A stretch of DNA of 64,000 nucleotides from an uncultured Oscillospiraceae bacterium (lineage in GTDB: Bacteria; Bacillota; Clostridia; Oscillospirales; Oscillospiraceae): contig CALXDJ010000009.1 in assembly GCA_944387035.1 (NCBI GenBank), forward strand, positions 16,886-80,885, in the 5' to 3' direction. The notes beneath the pieces are model-generated. The model did no database searches. It saw nothing but the letters and a program-made list of their open reading frames with translations, and had not been told where the DNA came from. Shown here in pieces: positions 22,544 through 31,028 of the stretch. The position numbers and the translations under genes were made by a program. Each line of letters opens with the position of its first letter. Within the stretch, counting starts at the first letter, position 1.

Positions 22544-23305
22544 ATGACCTTTTCTCAACGCCTCAGCCAGGCCCGCAAAGCCCGAGGGATGAATCAGGAG
22601 ACCCTGGCCCACCAGGTCGGCGTATCCCGGCAGGCCGTGAGCAAGTGGGAAACCGGCGACGCCCTGCCGGATCTGCCGCGCCTGCTGGCCCTCGCCGATG
22701 CCCTGGAACTGCCATTGGACGACCTGTGCGGCCGGGAACCCCCTCCGTCCCCCTCTCAACCGCCTGCTCCGATCAGCACTCCCACGCCGGAGTCCACTTT
22801 TCTGCCCGACTCCTCCCAGTCCGCACCGCCTCCCTGCCAGGATTCCATCCTCACCCGTCTCCGGCTGCGGCGCGTGCTCCCGCTGGTCATTGCCTTTTTC
22901 CTGGGCGCGGCCTTGACGCTCGGCACCCTGTGGAGCCTTCGTCAATTTCAGCTGGTCCCCTCTCAGGCGGCGTCCGCCGCGGACCTGCCGGAGGCATTCA
23001 CCGTCTCCGGGCTGTCTTTTTCCAGTCAGGGCGGCACTCTTTCCTATACCTTTACTCCCAGTATGGCCGCACCGGGAATCACCTATCAAATTTCTTTCAC
23101 AGATTCCCAGGGAGACACGGAAACCTTTGATCCGGCACTGGATGGCGGCGTGTGCAGCGGCACGGCGGCGCTGAACCCTCTGGAATCCTACCAGGTCACC
23201 GTGACGGCTCAAACCGCCACGGCCCAGCGGAGCCTGGCCGTGGCAGTCAATCTGACCTTCGGAGACAGCCGCGCCGACTGGATTCCGCTGGAAGAAATAC
23301 CTTGA
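22544..23305 (+). CDS. Membrane-anchored XRE-family regulator
   Basis: A 253-residue protein. Residues 1-62 are a helix-turn-helix (LSQARKARGMNQETLAHQVG, then SRQAVSKWETGDALPDL). A Pro/Ser-rich linker (about 65-100) leads to one membrane helix (VLPLVIAFFLGAALTLGTLW, near 110-130) and an extracellular domain of about 110 residues rich in beta-type sequence. It would bind DNA in the cytoplasm and sense something outside. AGGAGG precedes the ATG at 22544. The ligand and targets are unknown; the next gene is separately controlled by a fluoride riboswitch. Confidence 0.8.
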   Translation: MTFSQRLSQARKARGMNQETLAHQVGVSRQAVSKWETGDALPDLPRLLALADALELPLDDLCGREPPPSPSQPPAPISTPTPESTFLPDSSQSAPPPCQDSILTRLRLRRVLPLVIAFFLGAALTLGTLWSLRQFQLVPSQAASAADLPEAFTVSGLSFSSQGGTLSYTFTPSMAAPGITYQISFTDSQGDTETFDPALDGGVCSGTAALNPLESYQVTVTAQTATAQRSLAVAVNLTFGDSRADWIPLEEIP

Positions 23306-23330
23306 CGCTGGCGGGTGCATATGATATGAT
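23302..23330 (+). promoter_or_regulatory. Promoter of the fluoride-riboswitch transcript
   Basis: TTGACG (23302-23307), 17 bases, TATGAT (23325-23330). The -35 overlaps the stop codon of the XRE regulator, and the aptamer starts just at the expected transcription start. Confidence 0.8.
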
Positions 23331-23338
23331 ACCGCCCA

Positions 23339-23400
23339 GGGAATGAAGTTCTCCCCCGGGGCAACCCGAAACCGCTTGCAATGAGCTGATGACTTCTGCG
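23339..23400 (+). promoter_or_regulatory. Fluoride (crcB) riboswitch
   Basis: The segment has the ordered elements of the fluoride aptamer: GGGAATGAAGTTCTCCC, a CCGGGGCAACCCG hairpin, AACCGCTTGCAATGA, and the 3' block GCTGATGACTTCTGC. Fluoride binding should keep the 3' block in the aptamer and prevent the terminator that follows, switching on the antiporter gene. Confidence 0.93.
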
Positions 23401-23433
23401 ATGCACTCCATCGCGGGATCATCAGCTTTTTTT
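23384..23433 (+). terminator. Terminator controlled by the fluoride riboswitch
   Basis: AGCTGATGA (23384-23392), part of the aptamer, can pair instead with TCATCAGCT (23419-23427), followed by seven T. An inner TGCGATG/CATCGCG stem strengthens it. The shared strand is the standard way for this riboswitch to choose between aptamer and terminator. Confidence 0.9.
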
Positions 23434-23452
23434 ATGGAAAGGTGGCATTGTC

Positions 23453-24649
23453 ATGCTGACATCTCTCGCTCTGATTTTTTTGGTGGGACTGGCTATGGCC
23501 GCGCTGTGCCAGATGATCCGTCTGCCCCGGATCATCGGTATGCTCCTGACCGGCATTTTGCTGGGTCCCTACGTGCTGAACTTGCTGGACGACTCAATTT
23601 TACTGGTCTCCGCCGACCTGCGGGAGATGGCCCTGGTCATCATCCTCATCAAGGCGGGTCTGTCGCTCAAGCTTCAGGACCTCAAGGCGGTGGGCCGCCC
23701 GGCTCTGATGATGAGCTTTGTCCCGGCCAGCTTTGAAATTGTGGCCTATATTCTCTTCGCGCCTCTGGTGCTGGGACTGACCCGGGTGGAAGCCGCGGTC
23801 ATGGGCTCCGTGCTGGCGGCGGTATCTCCGGCGGTGGTGGTACCCCGGATGGTGCAGCTGATGGAAGAAGGCCGGGGCACCAAGCAGCACATCCCCCAGA
23901 TGATTCTGGCCGGTGCCTCTTTGGATGACGTTTATGTCATTGTGCTCTTTTCCACCTTCACGGGGATGGCCCAGGGCGGCAGCGCGGATCTGAGCGCCTT
24001 TGCCGGCATCCCGGTATCCATTGTGCTGGGCATTGTCGTGGGCGCTGTGAGCGGTGTGGGACTGGCCTGGTTCTTTGAAACCCGCTATGCCCGCTCTCAC
24101 AAGGTCCGGGGCAGCGTAAAGGTCATCATCATCCTGGGCACGGCGTTTTTGCTGACCGCTTTGGAGGACTGGCTGGACGGCCTGGTTCCCTTCTCCGGAT
24201 TGCTGGCGGTCATTGCCATGGCCTGCGCCCTGCAGATGCGCAGCGCGGAGGTCGTCTCCCGGCGGCTGTCTGAAAAGTTCGGCAAGCTGTGGCTGGCAGC
24301 AGAAGTGATCCTCTTCGTGCTGGTGGGCGCGGCGGTGGACATCCGCTATACGCTTGCCGCCGGTGCCGGCGCTCTGGTGATGATCTTCCTCGCCCTGGCG
24401 GTACGCTCCTGCGGCGTGCTGGTATGCCTCCTGGGTACAGCCCTCACCGCCAAAGAGCGGCTGTTTTGCGTCATCTCTTATCTGCCCAAAGCCACCGTCC
24501 AGGCCGCCATCGGCTCCGTCCCCCTGGCCATGGGGCTTTCCTGCGGAAATCTGGTGCTGTCGGTGGCCGTGCTGGGAATCCTCATTACCGCTCCCCTGGG
24601 CGCCCTGGGCATGGACGCCACCAAACATCGTCTCCTCCGGGCAGAATAA
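23453..24649 (+). CDS. Monovalent cation/proton antiporter (CPA family), fluoride-controlled
   Basis: A 398-residue membrane transporter with roughly 11-13 helices. It resembles CPA1/CPA2 sodium/proton antiporters: IRLPRIIGMLLTGILLGP near the N terminus, GSVLAAVSPAVVVPRMVQL and AGASLDDVYVIVLF with acidic residues in the helices. It is the only gene behind the fluoride riboswitch, so it probably helps the cell survive fluoride, by exporting fluoride-linked ions or by correcting pH when HF brings in protons. Antiporters are a known, less common partner of this riboswitch; which ion it moves is not shown by the sequence. Confidence 0.88.
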   Translation: MLTSLALIFLVGLAMAALCQMIRLPRIIGMLLTGILLGPYVLNLLDDSILLVSADLREMALVIILIKAGLSLKLQDLKAVGRPALMMSFVPASFEIVAYILFAPLVLGLTRVEAAVMGSVLAAVSPAVVVPRMVQLMEEGRGTKQHIPQMILAGASLDDVYVIVLFSTFTGMAQGGSADLSAFAGIPVSIVLGIVVGAVSGVGLAWFFETRYARSHKVRGSVKVIIILGTAFLLTALEDWLDGLVPFSGLLAVIAMACALQMRSAEVVSRRLSEKFGKLWLAAEVILFVLVGAAVDIRYTLAAGAGALVMIFLALAVRSCGVLVCLLGTALTAKERLFCVISYLPKATVQAAIGSVPLAMGLSCGNLVLSVAVLGILITAPLGALGMDATKHRLLRAE

Positions 24650-24653
24650 CATA

Positions 24654-24688
24654 TGTGCCGCCGGTTTTTCCCGGCGGCACATTTTTTA
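24654..24688 (+). terminator. Terminator of the antiporter gene
   Basis: TGTGCCGCCGG pairs with CCGGCGGCACA around TTTTTC and is followed by TTTTTT. It abuts the convergent spoVAC stop. Confidence 0.88.
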
Positions 24689-25123
24689 TCCCAGCAGCAT
24701 CAGCACCACCCCATAAAGGACCGACGCCAACGTTCCAAATACGATCACCGGCCCGGCCACCTGAAACATTCTGGCCGCCATGCCGGTTACGAATCCCTCG
24801 CTTTTAAAGTCGATGGCCGGTGAAACCACCGCATTGGCAAACCCCGTAATGGGCACCAACGTTCCCGCGCCGCCGTAACGGGCCAGCCGGTTATAAAGGT
24901 TCAATCCCGTTAAGAGGGCCGACAGTGCCACCAGGGAGCAGGAGGTAGCCGTTCCCGCATCCTGACGGCTGAGCCCCGCGTCAATCCATCCGTTTTGAAT
25001 CAGCTGTCCCAGCACACAGATTCCTCCGCCAATCACGAAAGCCAGCGCCGTGTCCCGCACAATGGGGGATTTCTTGGCACGGGCGCTGACAAAACGCTGA
25101 TACGCCTCCGGCGTCATATCCAC
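24686..25123 (-). CDS. spoVAC: Stage V sporulation protein AC
   Basis: A 145-residue membrane protein of the SpoVA family. SpoVAC is part of the channel that moves dipicolinic acid into and out of the spore. Family motifs are PIVRDTALAFVIGGGICVLGQ, LYNRLARYGGAGTLVPITGF and NAVVSPAIDFKSEGFVTG. It starts with GTG at 25123, with AAGGGG 9 bases upstream; an ATG two codons on is less well placed. Usually it is followed by spoVAD and spoVAE, but here it stands alone, convergent with the antiporter. It marks the organism as a spore former. Confidence 0.9.
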   Translation of the reverse strand: MDMTPEAYQRFVSARAKKSPIVRDTALAFVIGGGICVLGQLIQNGWIDAGLSRQDAGTATSCSLVALSALLTGLNLYNRLARYGGAGTLVPITGFANAVVSPAIDFKSEGFVTGMAARMFQVAGPVIVFGTLASVLYGVVLMLLG

Positions 25124-25247
25124 GGATCATGTCCCCTTCCCATTCGTTTTTCCTAGTCTGACCGCTCCGGGCAGGAAATATGCGTTCTTGCAAATATTCC
25201 GCAAACGCGGTAGACTAAAAGAATCAGTGAATGGGGGGACCACATCG

Positions 25248-26459
25248 ATGCATATTACGCCGCGCCCACTGGGCCTGTATCTTCATATTCCCTTCTGCCG
25301 GCAAAAGTGTGCCTATTGTGACTTCTACTCTCTGTCCGGTCAGGATGCCCGGATGGATGATTATGTGGACGCTCTGTGCGCCCATCTGACGGAGGCCGCG
25401 CCCTCCGCCTCCGGCCATCAGATCGACACCATCTATTTTGGGGGCGGAACTCCCAGTCTCCTGGGTCCCAAGCGTCTGACCACCCTGCTCAAAACCGTCT
25501 CCAAGCGGTATCACGTGGCCAAGGATGCGGAGATCACCCTGGAAGCCAATCCGGAGTCTGCCGGTGACTGGAAGGCGCTCAAAACCCTGCGCAAGGCCGG
25601 ATTCAACCGGCTGTCCCTGGGGATGCAGTCCGCCAGCGACGCAGAACTCCAGCACATCGGCCGGGTCCATACCATGGAGCAGGTCACCGCCGCTGTGGAA
25701 GCAGCCCGGAAGGCCCGGTTTGAAAACCTCTCTCTGGATCTCATCTATGGCCTGCCCGGCCAGAGTGCGGAGCAATGGCAGGAAAATCTTGCCGCTGCCG
25801 TATCCTTGGCGCCGGAACATCTGAGCTGTTACGGGCTGAAGGTGGAACCGGGCACCCCCCTCTATGCCCGGCAGGCGGAGGAAGACCTGCCCGATGACGA
25901 AGCCCAGGCGGATATGTACTTATATACTGTGGAGTATCTTGCCCAAAACGGCTACGCCCAGTACGAAATCTCCAACTTTGCCCGGCCGGGCCGGGAGTCC
26001 CGGCACAACCTGAAATACTGGACCTTGCAGGAGTACGCAGGATTTGGTCCCGGTGCCCACTCCGACTTCGGCGGCGTGCGCTATGCCTATGAAAAGGACC
26101 TGGAAGGTTATATTCACGGCGTGAAGCACCACATGCCCCTGCTTTCCGAAAGTGAACGGATTCCGCCCCTGGACCGCGATACGGAATGGCTGATGCTGGG
26201 TCTGCGCACCGTGCAGGGTCTGGACCCCCGGGAATTTGAATCCCGCTTCCGCCGCCGCTTCGACTGCTTTCTGCCCTTCCTGAACGAGTGCTGCCGGGCG
26301 GGCTACGCGGTGGAAGAGGACGGCCGCTGGCATCTGACCCCCAAGGGCTTCCTGGTATCCAACCGCATCATCGGCGGTATGCTGGACGCTCTGGCGGAGG
26401 AAAAGCGCCGCCGTGCGGAAGCCACCGCCCGGGGAGACTTCCGGGTCCATCTGGATTGA
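25248..26459 (+). CDS. hemW: HemW-like radical SAM heme chaperone
   Basis: A 403-residue radical SAM protein with the HemW/HemN-type cluster motif CRQKCAYCDF (Cys17, 21, 24), IYFGGGTPSLLG and LSLGMQSASDAELQHIGR. Its length and shorter N terminus fit HemW, which transfers heme to target proteins, better than coproporphyrinogen dehydrogenase HemN. The C-terminal HemN domain is present (about 300-390). The start at 25248 follows a GGGGGG ribosome-like site; a reading from 25188 is less likely. The PF06541 gene follows 22 bases later. Confidence 0.9.
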   Translation: MHITPRPLGLYLHIPFCRQKCAYCDFYSLSGQDARMDDYVDALCAHLTEAAPSASGHQIDTIYFGGGTPSLLGPKRLTTLLKTVSKRYHVAKDAEITLEANPESAGDWKALKTLRKAGFNRLSLGMQSASDAELQHIGRVHTMEQVTAAVEAARKARFENLSLDLIYGLPGQSAEQWQENLAAAVSLAPEHLSCYGLKVEPGTPLYARQAEEDLPDDEAQADMYLYTVEYLAQNGYAQYEISNFARPGRESRHNLKYWTLQEYAGFGPGAHSDFGGVRYAYEKDLEGYIHGVKHHMPLLSESERIPPLDRDTEWLMLGLRTVQGLDPREFESRFRRRFDCFLPFLNECCRAGYAVEEDGRWHLTPKGFLVSNRIIGGMLDALAEEKRRRAEATARGDFRVHLD

Positions 26460-26481
26460 GAAAATTGAGAAAGGAGCATCC

Positions 26482-27504
26482 ATGCACGTCTATACCACCG
26501 GACAGTGGGTTTTGCTGTTCTTCTTTTACTGCTTTTGCGGCTGGGTCTGGGAATCGTGTTATGTATCCGTGTGCCAGCGCCGCTGGGTCAACCGGGGCTT
26601 TTTGAACGGTCCCCTGCTGCCGATCTATGGATTTGGCGCCATCATCATTCTGTTTGCCACATTGCCGGTGGAGGACAACCTGTATCTGGTATGGCTGTTC
26701 GGCATGCTTGCCGCCACGGCACTGGAATATATCACCGGCGCGGCCATGGAGGCCCTCTTCAAAGTACGGTACTGGGATTATTCCAAGCACCGCTTTCAGC
26801 TCAACGGACACATCTGCCTGTCCAGTTCCATTGCCTGGGGATTTTTCTCCATCTTTCTGGTGCGCTTTCTCCATCCGCCCATTGGCCGGCTGCTGCTGGA
26901 CATCCCCAGCTGGTGTGTGGATCCCCTGGCGCTGGTGTTAACGGCTGTGTTTACCGTCGATGTGGTCCGCTCCGTCCAGGCAGCCATGGACTTGCGGGAA
27001 GTGCTCATGCGTGTGACGGAGGAGAACGAAGAACTGCGGCGCCTGGCCAAACGGGCGGAAGTGGCCGCAGCCTTTGCCGAAGATGATCTCCGGCGCTTCC
27101 GGGCCAAAACTGCACTGGATGCCCATCTGCTGCGGGAACGGGTGGAAGCGGAGCGGAAAACCGCCGAAGCGGCCCATCAGGCCCGCAAACTGCGCCGCCG
27201 TGAGCTGGAAGAAGCCCGGATCCAGGGACGTGAGCAAGCCAAGCTGGAGATTCTGGACACCATCTCCGAGGCTCTGGAGCGGGGCAAGGCCCGCCTGGAG
27301 AGCATGGCGGAGGACTCCGCCGCATCCGGCCGGGAGGAGCTGGCCGAGGCGCTGGAACGGATTCGGGATTACCGGGCGGCAATCCGTACCCGCAAAGCCG
27401 GTGCACACCGTGCCGCACTGCGTCTGCTGCGGGATAACCCCACCGCCAAAGCCCGTGACTTCGGGGAAGCTTTGGAAACTCTGCGCAACCTGATCCGCAA
27501 ATAA
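26482..27504 (+). CDS. PF06541-type membrane protein with a long C-terminal coiled coil
   Basis: A 340-residue protein. The first 160 residues or so form five or six membrane helices with motifs of the family annotated as putative ABC transporter permease (FCGWVWESCYVSV, RRWVNRGFLNGPLLPIYGFGA, DYSKHRFQLNGHICLSSSIAWG). The last 150 residues are charged and helical, rich in Arg, Glu and Ala, very likely a coiled coil. No ATPase partner is nearby, so transport is doubtful. AAAGGAG precedes the ATG at 26482. Confidence 0.75.
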   Translation: MHVYTTGQWVLLFFFYCFCGWVWESCYVSVCQRRWVNRGFLNGPLLPIYGFGAIIILFATLPVEDNLYLVWLFGMLAATALEYITGAAMEALFKVRYWDYSKHRFQLNGHICLSSSIAWGFFSIFLVRFLHPPIGRLLLDIPSWCVDPLALVLTAVFTVDVVRSVQAAMDLREVLMRVTEENEELRRLAKRAEVAAAFAEDDLRRFRAKTALDAHLLRERVEAERKTAEAAHQARKLRRRELEEARIQGREQAKLEILDTISEALERGKARLESMAEDSAASGREELAEALERIRDYRAAIRTRKAGAHRAALRLLRDNPTAKARDFGEALETLRNLIRK

Positions 27505-27510
27505 TGAGAT

Positions 27511-27547
27511 ACGCCCGACAGGCATCATGCCTGTCGGGCGTGCTGTT
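27511..27547 (+). terminator. Terminator between the PF06541 gene and the MATE gene
   Basis: ACGCCCGACAGGCA pairs with TGCCTGTCGGGCGT around TCA, then GCTGTTTATG. The genes on both sides converge here. Confidence 0.75.
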
Positions 27548-28911
27548 TATGTTGGCGTATTCTCGGAAAAGTCGAGAATTTTTCGGATACACAGCGCGTA
27601 TACCACCACGCTGGCCAGAGGCCCCAGAATATCGGAGATGGGCTCCGCGTAGAAAACCGCCCGCACGCCGAAAGCTCCGGGCAGCCAGAACAGCGCCAAA
27701 AAGTAGGTCACCTTCCGGAACGTGGACAGCGGCAGCGACAGCTGCACCAGGCCCATGCCGGTAAATCCGTCCACCAGAGCATACTGCAAGCCCAACGGAA
27801 CCACCGCCAGCGTACAGATCCGGATGGCTTCCATCGCCTCCGCAGCCAGATCCGGGGAGCGGGTAAACAGGCTCACAAACAATCCGCCCGCTGCCCGGGC
27901 CAGGAAAAACAGCAGCGCCGTATACCCCACGCACATCAGGACGATGTGCTTTTGTGCCTGCAGAATCCGGTCCCTGCGGCGGGCACCGTAATTGAAGGCC
28001 AGAATCGTCTGGGTGCCGGAGGAAATCCCGCCCAGGGGCATGGTGACCACCAGCATGAAGCTCTGGGCAATGGTGGCGCAGGTCACCATCTGATCTCCCA
28101 GCTCCGGCCCGCCGTAACGCTGCAAAACCGCGTTCATGGTGATGATCATGACATTGTCCACCGCCACAATCAAAAAGGGCGTCAGACCGGTGAGCAGAAT
28201 CCGCCCCATCCGCCGAAGCTGGTAGCCGCCGAAGGTAATGGGGACCGGCACCTCCTTGCTGAACAAAAACCGCAGCACGTAGGCACAGCTGGCCATCTGA
28301 GAGAACACGGTGGCCACCGCTGCTCCCACCACGCCCAGATCCAGGGCGAAGATAAACACCGGGTCCAGCACGATATTCAGCACCGCTCCCAGCATCACGG
28401 AGATCATGCCGCGCTTGGCATAGCCCTGGCAAATGATGAATTGATTCAGGCCCAGCGCCAGCAGGTTGAATACCGTTCCGCACAGATAGGCCGTGAAGTA
28501 GGTCTCGGCGTACGGATACGTCACCTCGCTGGCACCGAAGGTCCGCAGCATGGGCTCCCGCAGCGGGAACACTGCCGCTGTCAGCACCACACCGCACACG
28601 CACAGCATCAAAAAGCTGTCCGCCAGGATGTGCCGGGCTTCTTCCCGCTTTCCCGCGCCCAGGCGGATGCTCATCAGCGGCGCACCGCCCACGCCGATCC
28701 AGGAGGCAAAGGCGCCGATCATGGTCACCACCGGACCGCACACGCCCACACCTGCCAGGGCCGTATCGCCGATCAAGGGAATATTGCTGATATAAATCCG
28801 GTCCACAATGCTGTAGAGCACGCTGACAAATTGGGCCAGCATGCTGGGAATGGCAATCCGCCACACCAGGGGCCGGATGGGATCCGTTCCCAGGTTGTTC
28901 TCCAATTTCAT
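27547..28911 (-). CDS. MATE family multidrug/metabolite efflux transporter
   Basis: A 454-residue transporter with 12 predicted helices arranged as two MatE halves. MATE motifs include LGTDPIRPLVWRIAIPSMLAQ written here in part as PLVWRIAIPSMLAQ, YSIVDRIYI, and ASWIGVGGAPLMSIRLGAG. It should export cationic drugs or metabolites using a sodium or proton gradient, which the Rnf complex could supply. The ATG at 28911 follows GGAGAG; a longer reading to 29052 crosses its promoter and is rejected. Confidence 0.9.
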   Translation of the reverse strand: MKLENNLGTDPIRPLVWRIAIPSMLAQFVSVLYSIVDRIYISNIPLIGDTALAGVGVCGPVVTMIGAFASWIGVGGAPLMSIRLGAGKREEARHILADSFLMLCVCGVVLTAAVFPLREPMLRTFGASEVTYPYAETYFTAYLCGTVFNLLALGLNQFIICQGYAKRGMISVMLGAVLNIVLDPVFIFALDLGVVGAAVATVFSQMASCAYVLRFLFSKEVPVPITFGGYQLRRMGRILLTGLTPFLIVAVDNVMIITMNAVLQRYGGPELGDQMVTCATIAQSFMLVVTMPLGGISSGTQTILAFNYGARRRDRILQAQKHIVLMCVGYTALLFFLARAAGGLFVSLFTRSPDLAAEAMEAIRICTLAVVPLGLQYALVDGFTGMGLVQLSLPLSTFRKVTYFLALFWLPGAFGVRAVFYAEPISDILGPLASVVVYALCIRKILDFSENTPT

Positions 28912-28940
28912 AACATGTCTCTCCGCTTTCACACACAAAA

Positions 28941-28970
28941 ATGGGACTGCCGCACCACCGGCAGTCCCAT
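28941..28970 (-). terminator. Hairpin with U tract overlapping the MATE promoter start site
   Basis: On the minus strand GGGACTGCC pairs with GGCAGTCCC and is followed by ATTTTTG. It probably ends transcription coming from the radical SAM gene. Because it begins next to the -10 at 28977-28972, it could also affect the MATE transcript. Confidence 0.65.
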
Positions 28971-28971
28971 C

Positions 28972-28999
28972 ATTATAATACACCGTTTCCAGTTTGCAA
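28972..28999 (-). promoter_or_regulatory. Promoter of the MATE gene
   Basis: On the minus strand TTGCAA (28999-28994), 16 bases, TATAAT (28977-28972). Transcription would start near 28965, inside the hairpin at 28941-28970. Confidence 0.6.
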
Positions 29000-29048
29000 G
29001 CCCTGTTTTTCCGCAATATCTGCATTCGGTCCAAACCGGGCATTCCGC

Positions 29049-29921
29049 TCATACGCCCCGGCCGTCAAAATCCGGCGTGTACTCCTCTTTGGCGGAGGTC
29101 CGCTCCTGGGTATAGCCGTCGGTGATGCCGCAGTTTTCCATATACGCCACCGCCGCCCGGTACTCCGCCCGGGTCACATGGCGCCTGAGATTCCCCTCCG
29201 CCCCGGGCTGGGGGGTATATTGGCTCATGAGGGAAACAAGCACCTCCCCCGGCCGGAAGTGCTCCGCCACAAAGTCGAGGCACCGGCGGGTATTCTCCAT
29301 CTCTCCCGGCAGCAGCAGGTGGCGGATCAGCACGCCCCGCTTGAGCTGGCCGTTCTCCATAACATATGGTCCCGTCTGGCGGAACATCTCCAGAATCGCC
29401 GCGGATGCCCACTGAAAGTAGTCCTCCGCACCGGAGTAGCGCTTGGCCGGTCCCGGCAGGGCGTACTTCAGGTCCGGCAGATACACCTGCACCTTTCCCT
29501 CCAGTTGCCGCAGCGTCTCCGGGTCCTCATAGCCGCCGCAGTTCCACACCACCGGCACCGGCCAGACCTCGTCTCCCAGCGCTTCCAAAATGGCGGGGGT
29601 AAAGTGGGTGGGCGTCACCAGGTCCAGGCAGGCTGCTCCCTGGTCAATCAGCTCCCGAAAGATCTGCCGCAGCCGCTCCGGCGTAATGGCCTTGCCCATA
29701 CCGCCCCGGGAGATGGGCTGATTCTGGCAGAAGCAGCAGCGCAGATTGCACCCGGAAAAGAAGACCGTTCCCGCGCCATGCTCCCCCACCAGACAGGGCT
29801 CCTCCCACTGGTGGAGCATGGCCCGGGCGGCCACCGGCATAGCCGGTTGGCCGCAGACTCCGCCGGAGCGGGTGTCGGTACGCTCCGCGCCGCAGCGGCG
29901 GGGGCAGAGATTGCAGATCAT
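29049..29921 (-). CDS. Radical SAM protein, pyruvate formate-lyase-activase-like
   Basis: A 290-residue radical SAM enzyme with the cluster motif CNLRCCFCQN. An N-terminal CNLCPRRCG plus GGVCGQ adds further cysteines (probable extra iron-sulfur or zinc site). GGYEDPETL and YLPDLKYAL match the PflA-related family often annotated as putative activating enzyme. The activated partner is unknown; no glycyl-radical enzyme lies in the window. Its ATG overlaps the thymidine kinase stop (ATGA), so the two are coupled. Confidence 0.82.
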   Translation of the reverse strand: MICNLCPRRCGAERTDTRSGGVCGQPAMPVAARAMLHQWEEPCLVGEHGAGTVFFSGCNLRCCFCQNQPISRGGMGKAITPERLRQIFRELIDQGAACLDLVTPTHFTPAILEALGDEVWPVPVVWNCGGYEDPETLRQLEGKVQVYLPDLKYALPGPAKRYSGAEDYFQWASAAILEMFRQTGPYVMENGQLKRGVLIRHLLLPGEMENTRRCLDFVAEHFRPGEVLVSLMSQYTPQPGAEGNLRRHVTRAEYRAAVAYMENCGITDGYTQERTSAKEEYTPDFDGRGV

Positions 29922-30505
29922 CGCCGGTCTACCTCAAAGTCCGGTCCCAGATCCCCGGTCATCCAGTGGCGGCGGCACAGCCCGATGTACTGGTCGTTGG
30001 CACCCAGCACCACCTGTTCGCCTTCCTTGAGGACCTTGCCGCTGCGGTCAAACCGGGCGTTGAACGTGGCCTTGCGGCCGCACCAGCACACGGTTTTGAT
30101 CTCCTCGATCTTGTCCGCCATGACCAGCAGCGCCTCGCTGCCCGGGAACAGGTCGCCCTTGAAGTCGGCCCGCAGACCGTAGCACATCACCGGAATTCCC
30201 AGATCATCCACCAGATATACCAGGTACATGACCTCTTCCCGGGTGAGGAACTGGGCTTCATCCACAATGATGCAGGCATTTTGCTCCAGTTCCATCACCG
30301 TCAGCTGCTGCATCTCATCAAAATAAATGCACGGATACGTCAGGCCGATCCGGGAGACCACCTGATGATCTCCATCCCGGGTATCCATCCGGGGCTTGAC
30401 CAGCAGGGCCTTTTGCCCCCGCTCTTCATAGTTGAACCGGGCCATCAGGGCGTTGGCGGTCTTGCTGGACCCCATAACGCCGTATTTAAAGTATAGCTGT
30501 GCCAT
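29918..30505 (-). CDS. tdk: Thymidine kinase (type II)
   Basis: A 195-residue thymidine kinase that phosphorylates thymidine in the salvage pathway. The P-loop GVMGSSKTANAL is near residues 9-20, the Walker B stretch is IIVDEAQFLT, and the zinc-binding lasso shows CWCGRKATFNARF plus a later Cys in GLCRRHW. Length matches the bacterial TK family. It is coupled to the radical SAM gene downstream and follows the zinc-ribbon gene by about 20 bases. Confidence 0.94.
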   Translation of the reverse strand: MAQLYFKYGVMGSSKTANALMARFNYEERGQKALLVKPRMDTRDGDHQVVSRIGLTYPCIYFDEMQQLTVMELEQNACIIVDEAQFLTREEVMYLVYLVDDLGIPVMCYGLRADFKGDLFPGSEALLVMADKIEEIKTVCWCGRKATFNARFDRSGKVLKEGEQVVLGANDQYIGLCRRHWMTGDLGPDFEVDRR

Positions 30506-30522
30506 GAAACACTGTTTCTCCC

Positions 30523-31026
30523 TTACTCATGATCTATATTGGATTCCGGGGCCTGCGTGTCCTCCTCCGGGGCGCGGGCAGGAATCCCCAAAAATGCTTC
30601 CGGTTGGATGTCTGCCACATCCAGAACCATTTTTTCACACGCGCCGCAGCGCCAGGCGGTTCGGTAACCGGCCAATGTGCCCCCTTCGGTATTGATTACC
30701 AGGGCATCGGCGGCATGTCCCCGCAGGGACAGGGCCGTAGGCCGTTTGCGTTGCCAGTAGATCCACTGGCCGCTGAGCAGATATCCCCGCTCCATCTCCT
30801 TGCCGCACCAGGGGCACATCTGCGGCGGAACCTCCGGCTCCGGCGCCTTCTCTTCCATGCCGAAAAACTCCCGTGCGCCTTTTCCCAGCTCCCGGAACAT
30901 CTCCCGCAGCTCCTGGGCCGTATTCTCCTCCTGGCCGGTCCCGGCTCCGGCTTCTGGTGCCGGGCGTGGCTTCGGCCGCCGGACCGGCTGATCCCAGGGA
31001 TCCTCGCTCTTTTTCCAAAACGGCAT
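30523..31026 (-). CDS. Zinc-ribbon protein of unknown function (DUF6487-like)
   Basis: A 167-residue soluble protein. A Pro/Glu-rich N-terminal half leads to a C-terminal domain with two CxxC pairs, CPWCGKEMERGYL and WRCGACEKMVLDV, that resembles the small PF20097/DUF6487 zinc-ribbon domain. Its role is unknown. The ATG at 31026 is chosen because AAGGAGG lies 7 bases upstream; a GTG two codons earlier is too close. It sits two bases after the small membrane protein gene. Confidence 0.65.
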   Translation of the reverse strand: MPFWKKSEDPWDQPVRRPKPRPAPEAGAGTGQEENTAQELREMFRELGKGAREFFGMEEKAPEPEVPPQMCPWCGKEMERGYLLSGQWIYWQRKRPTALSLRGHAADALVINTEGGTLAGYRTAWRCGACEKMVLDVADIQPEAFLGIPARAPEEDTQAPESNIDHE

Positions 31027-31028
31027 GC

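Noticed and set aside
27005..28936. A 643-residue minus-strand frame
   Set aside because: It is an out-of-frame shadow of the MATE gene continuing antisense into the PF06541 gene; it crosses a terminator.
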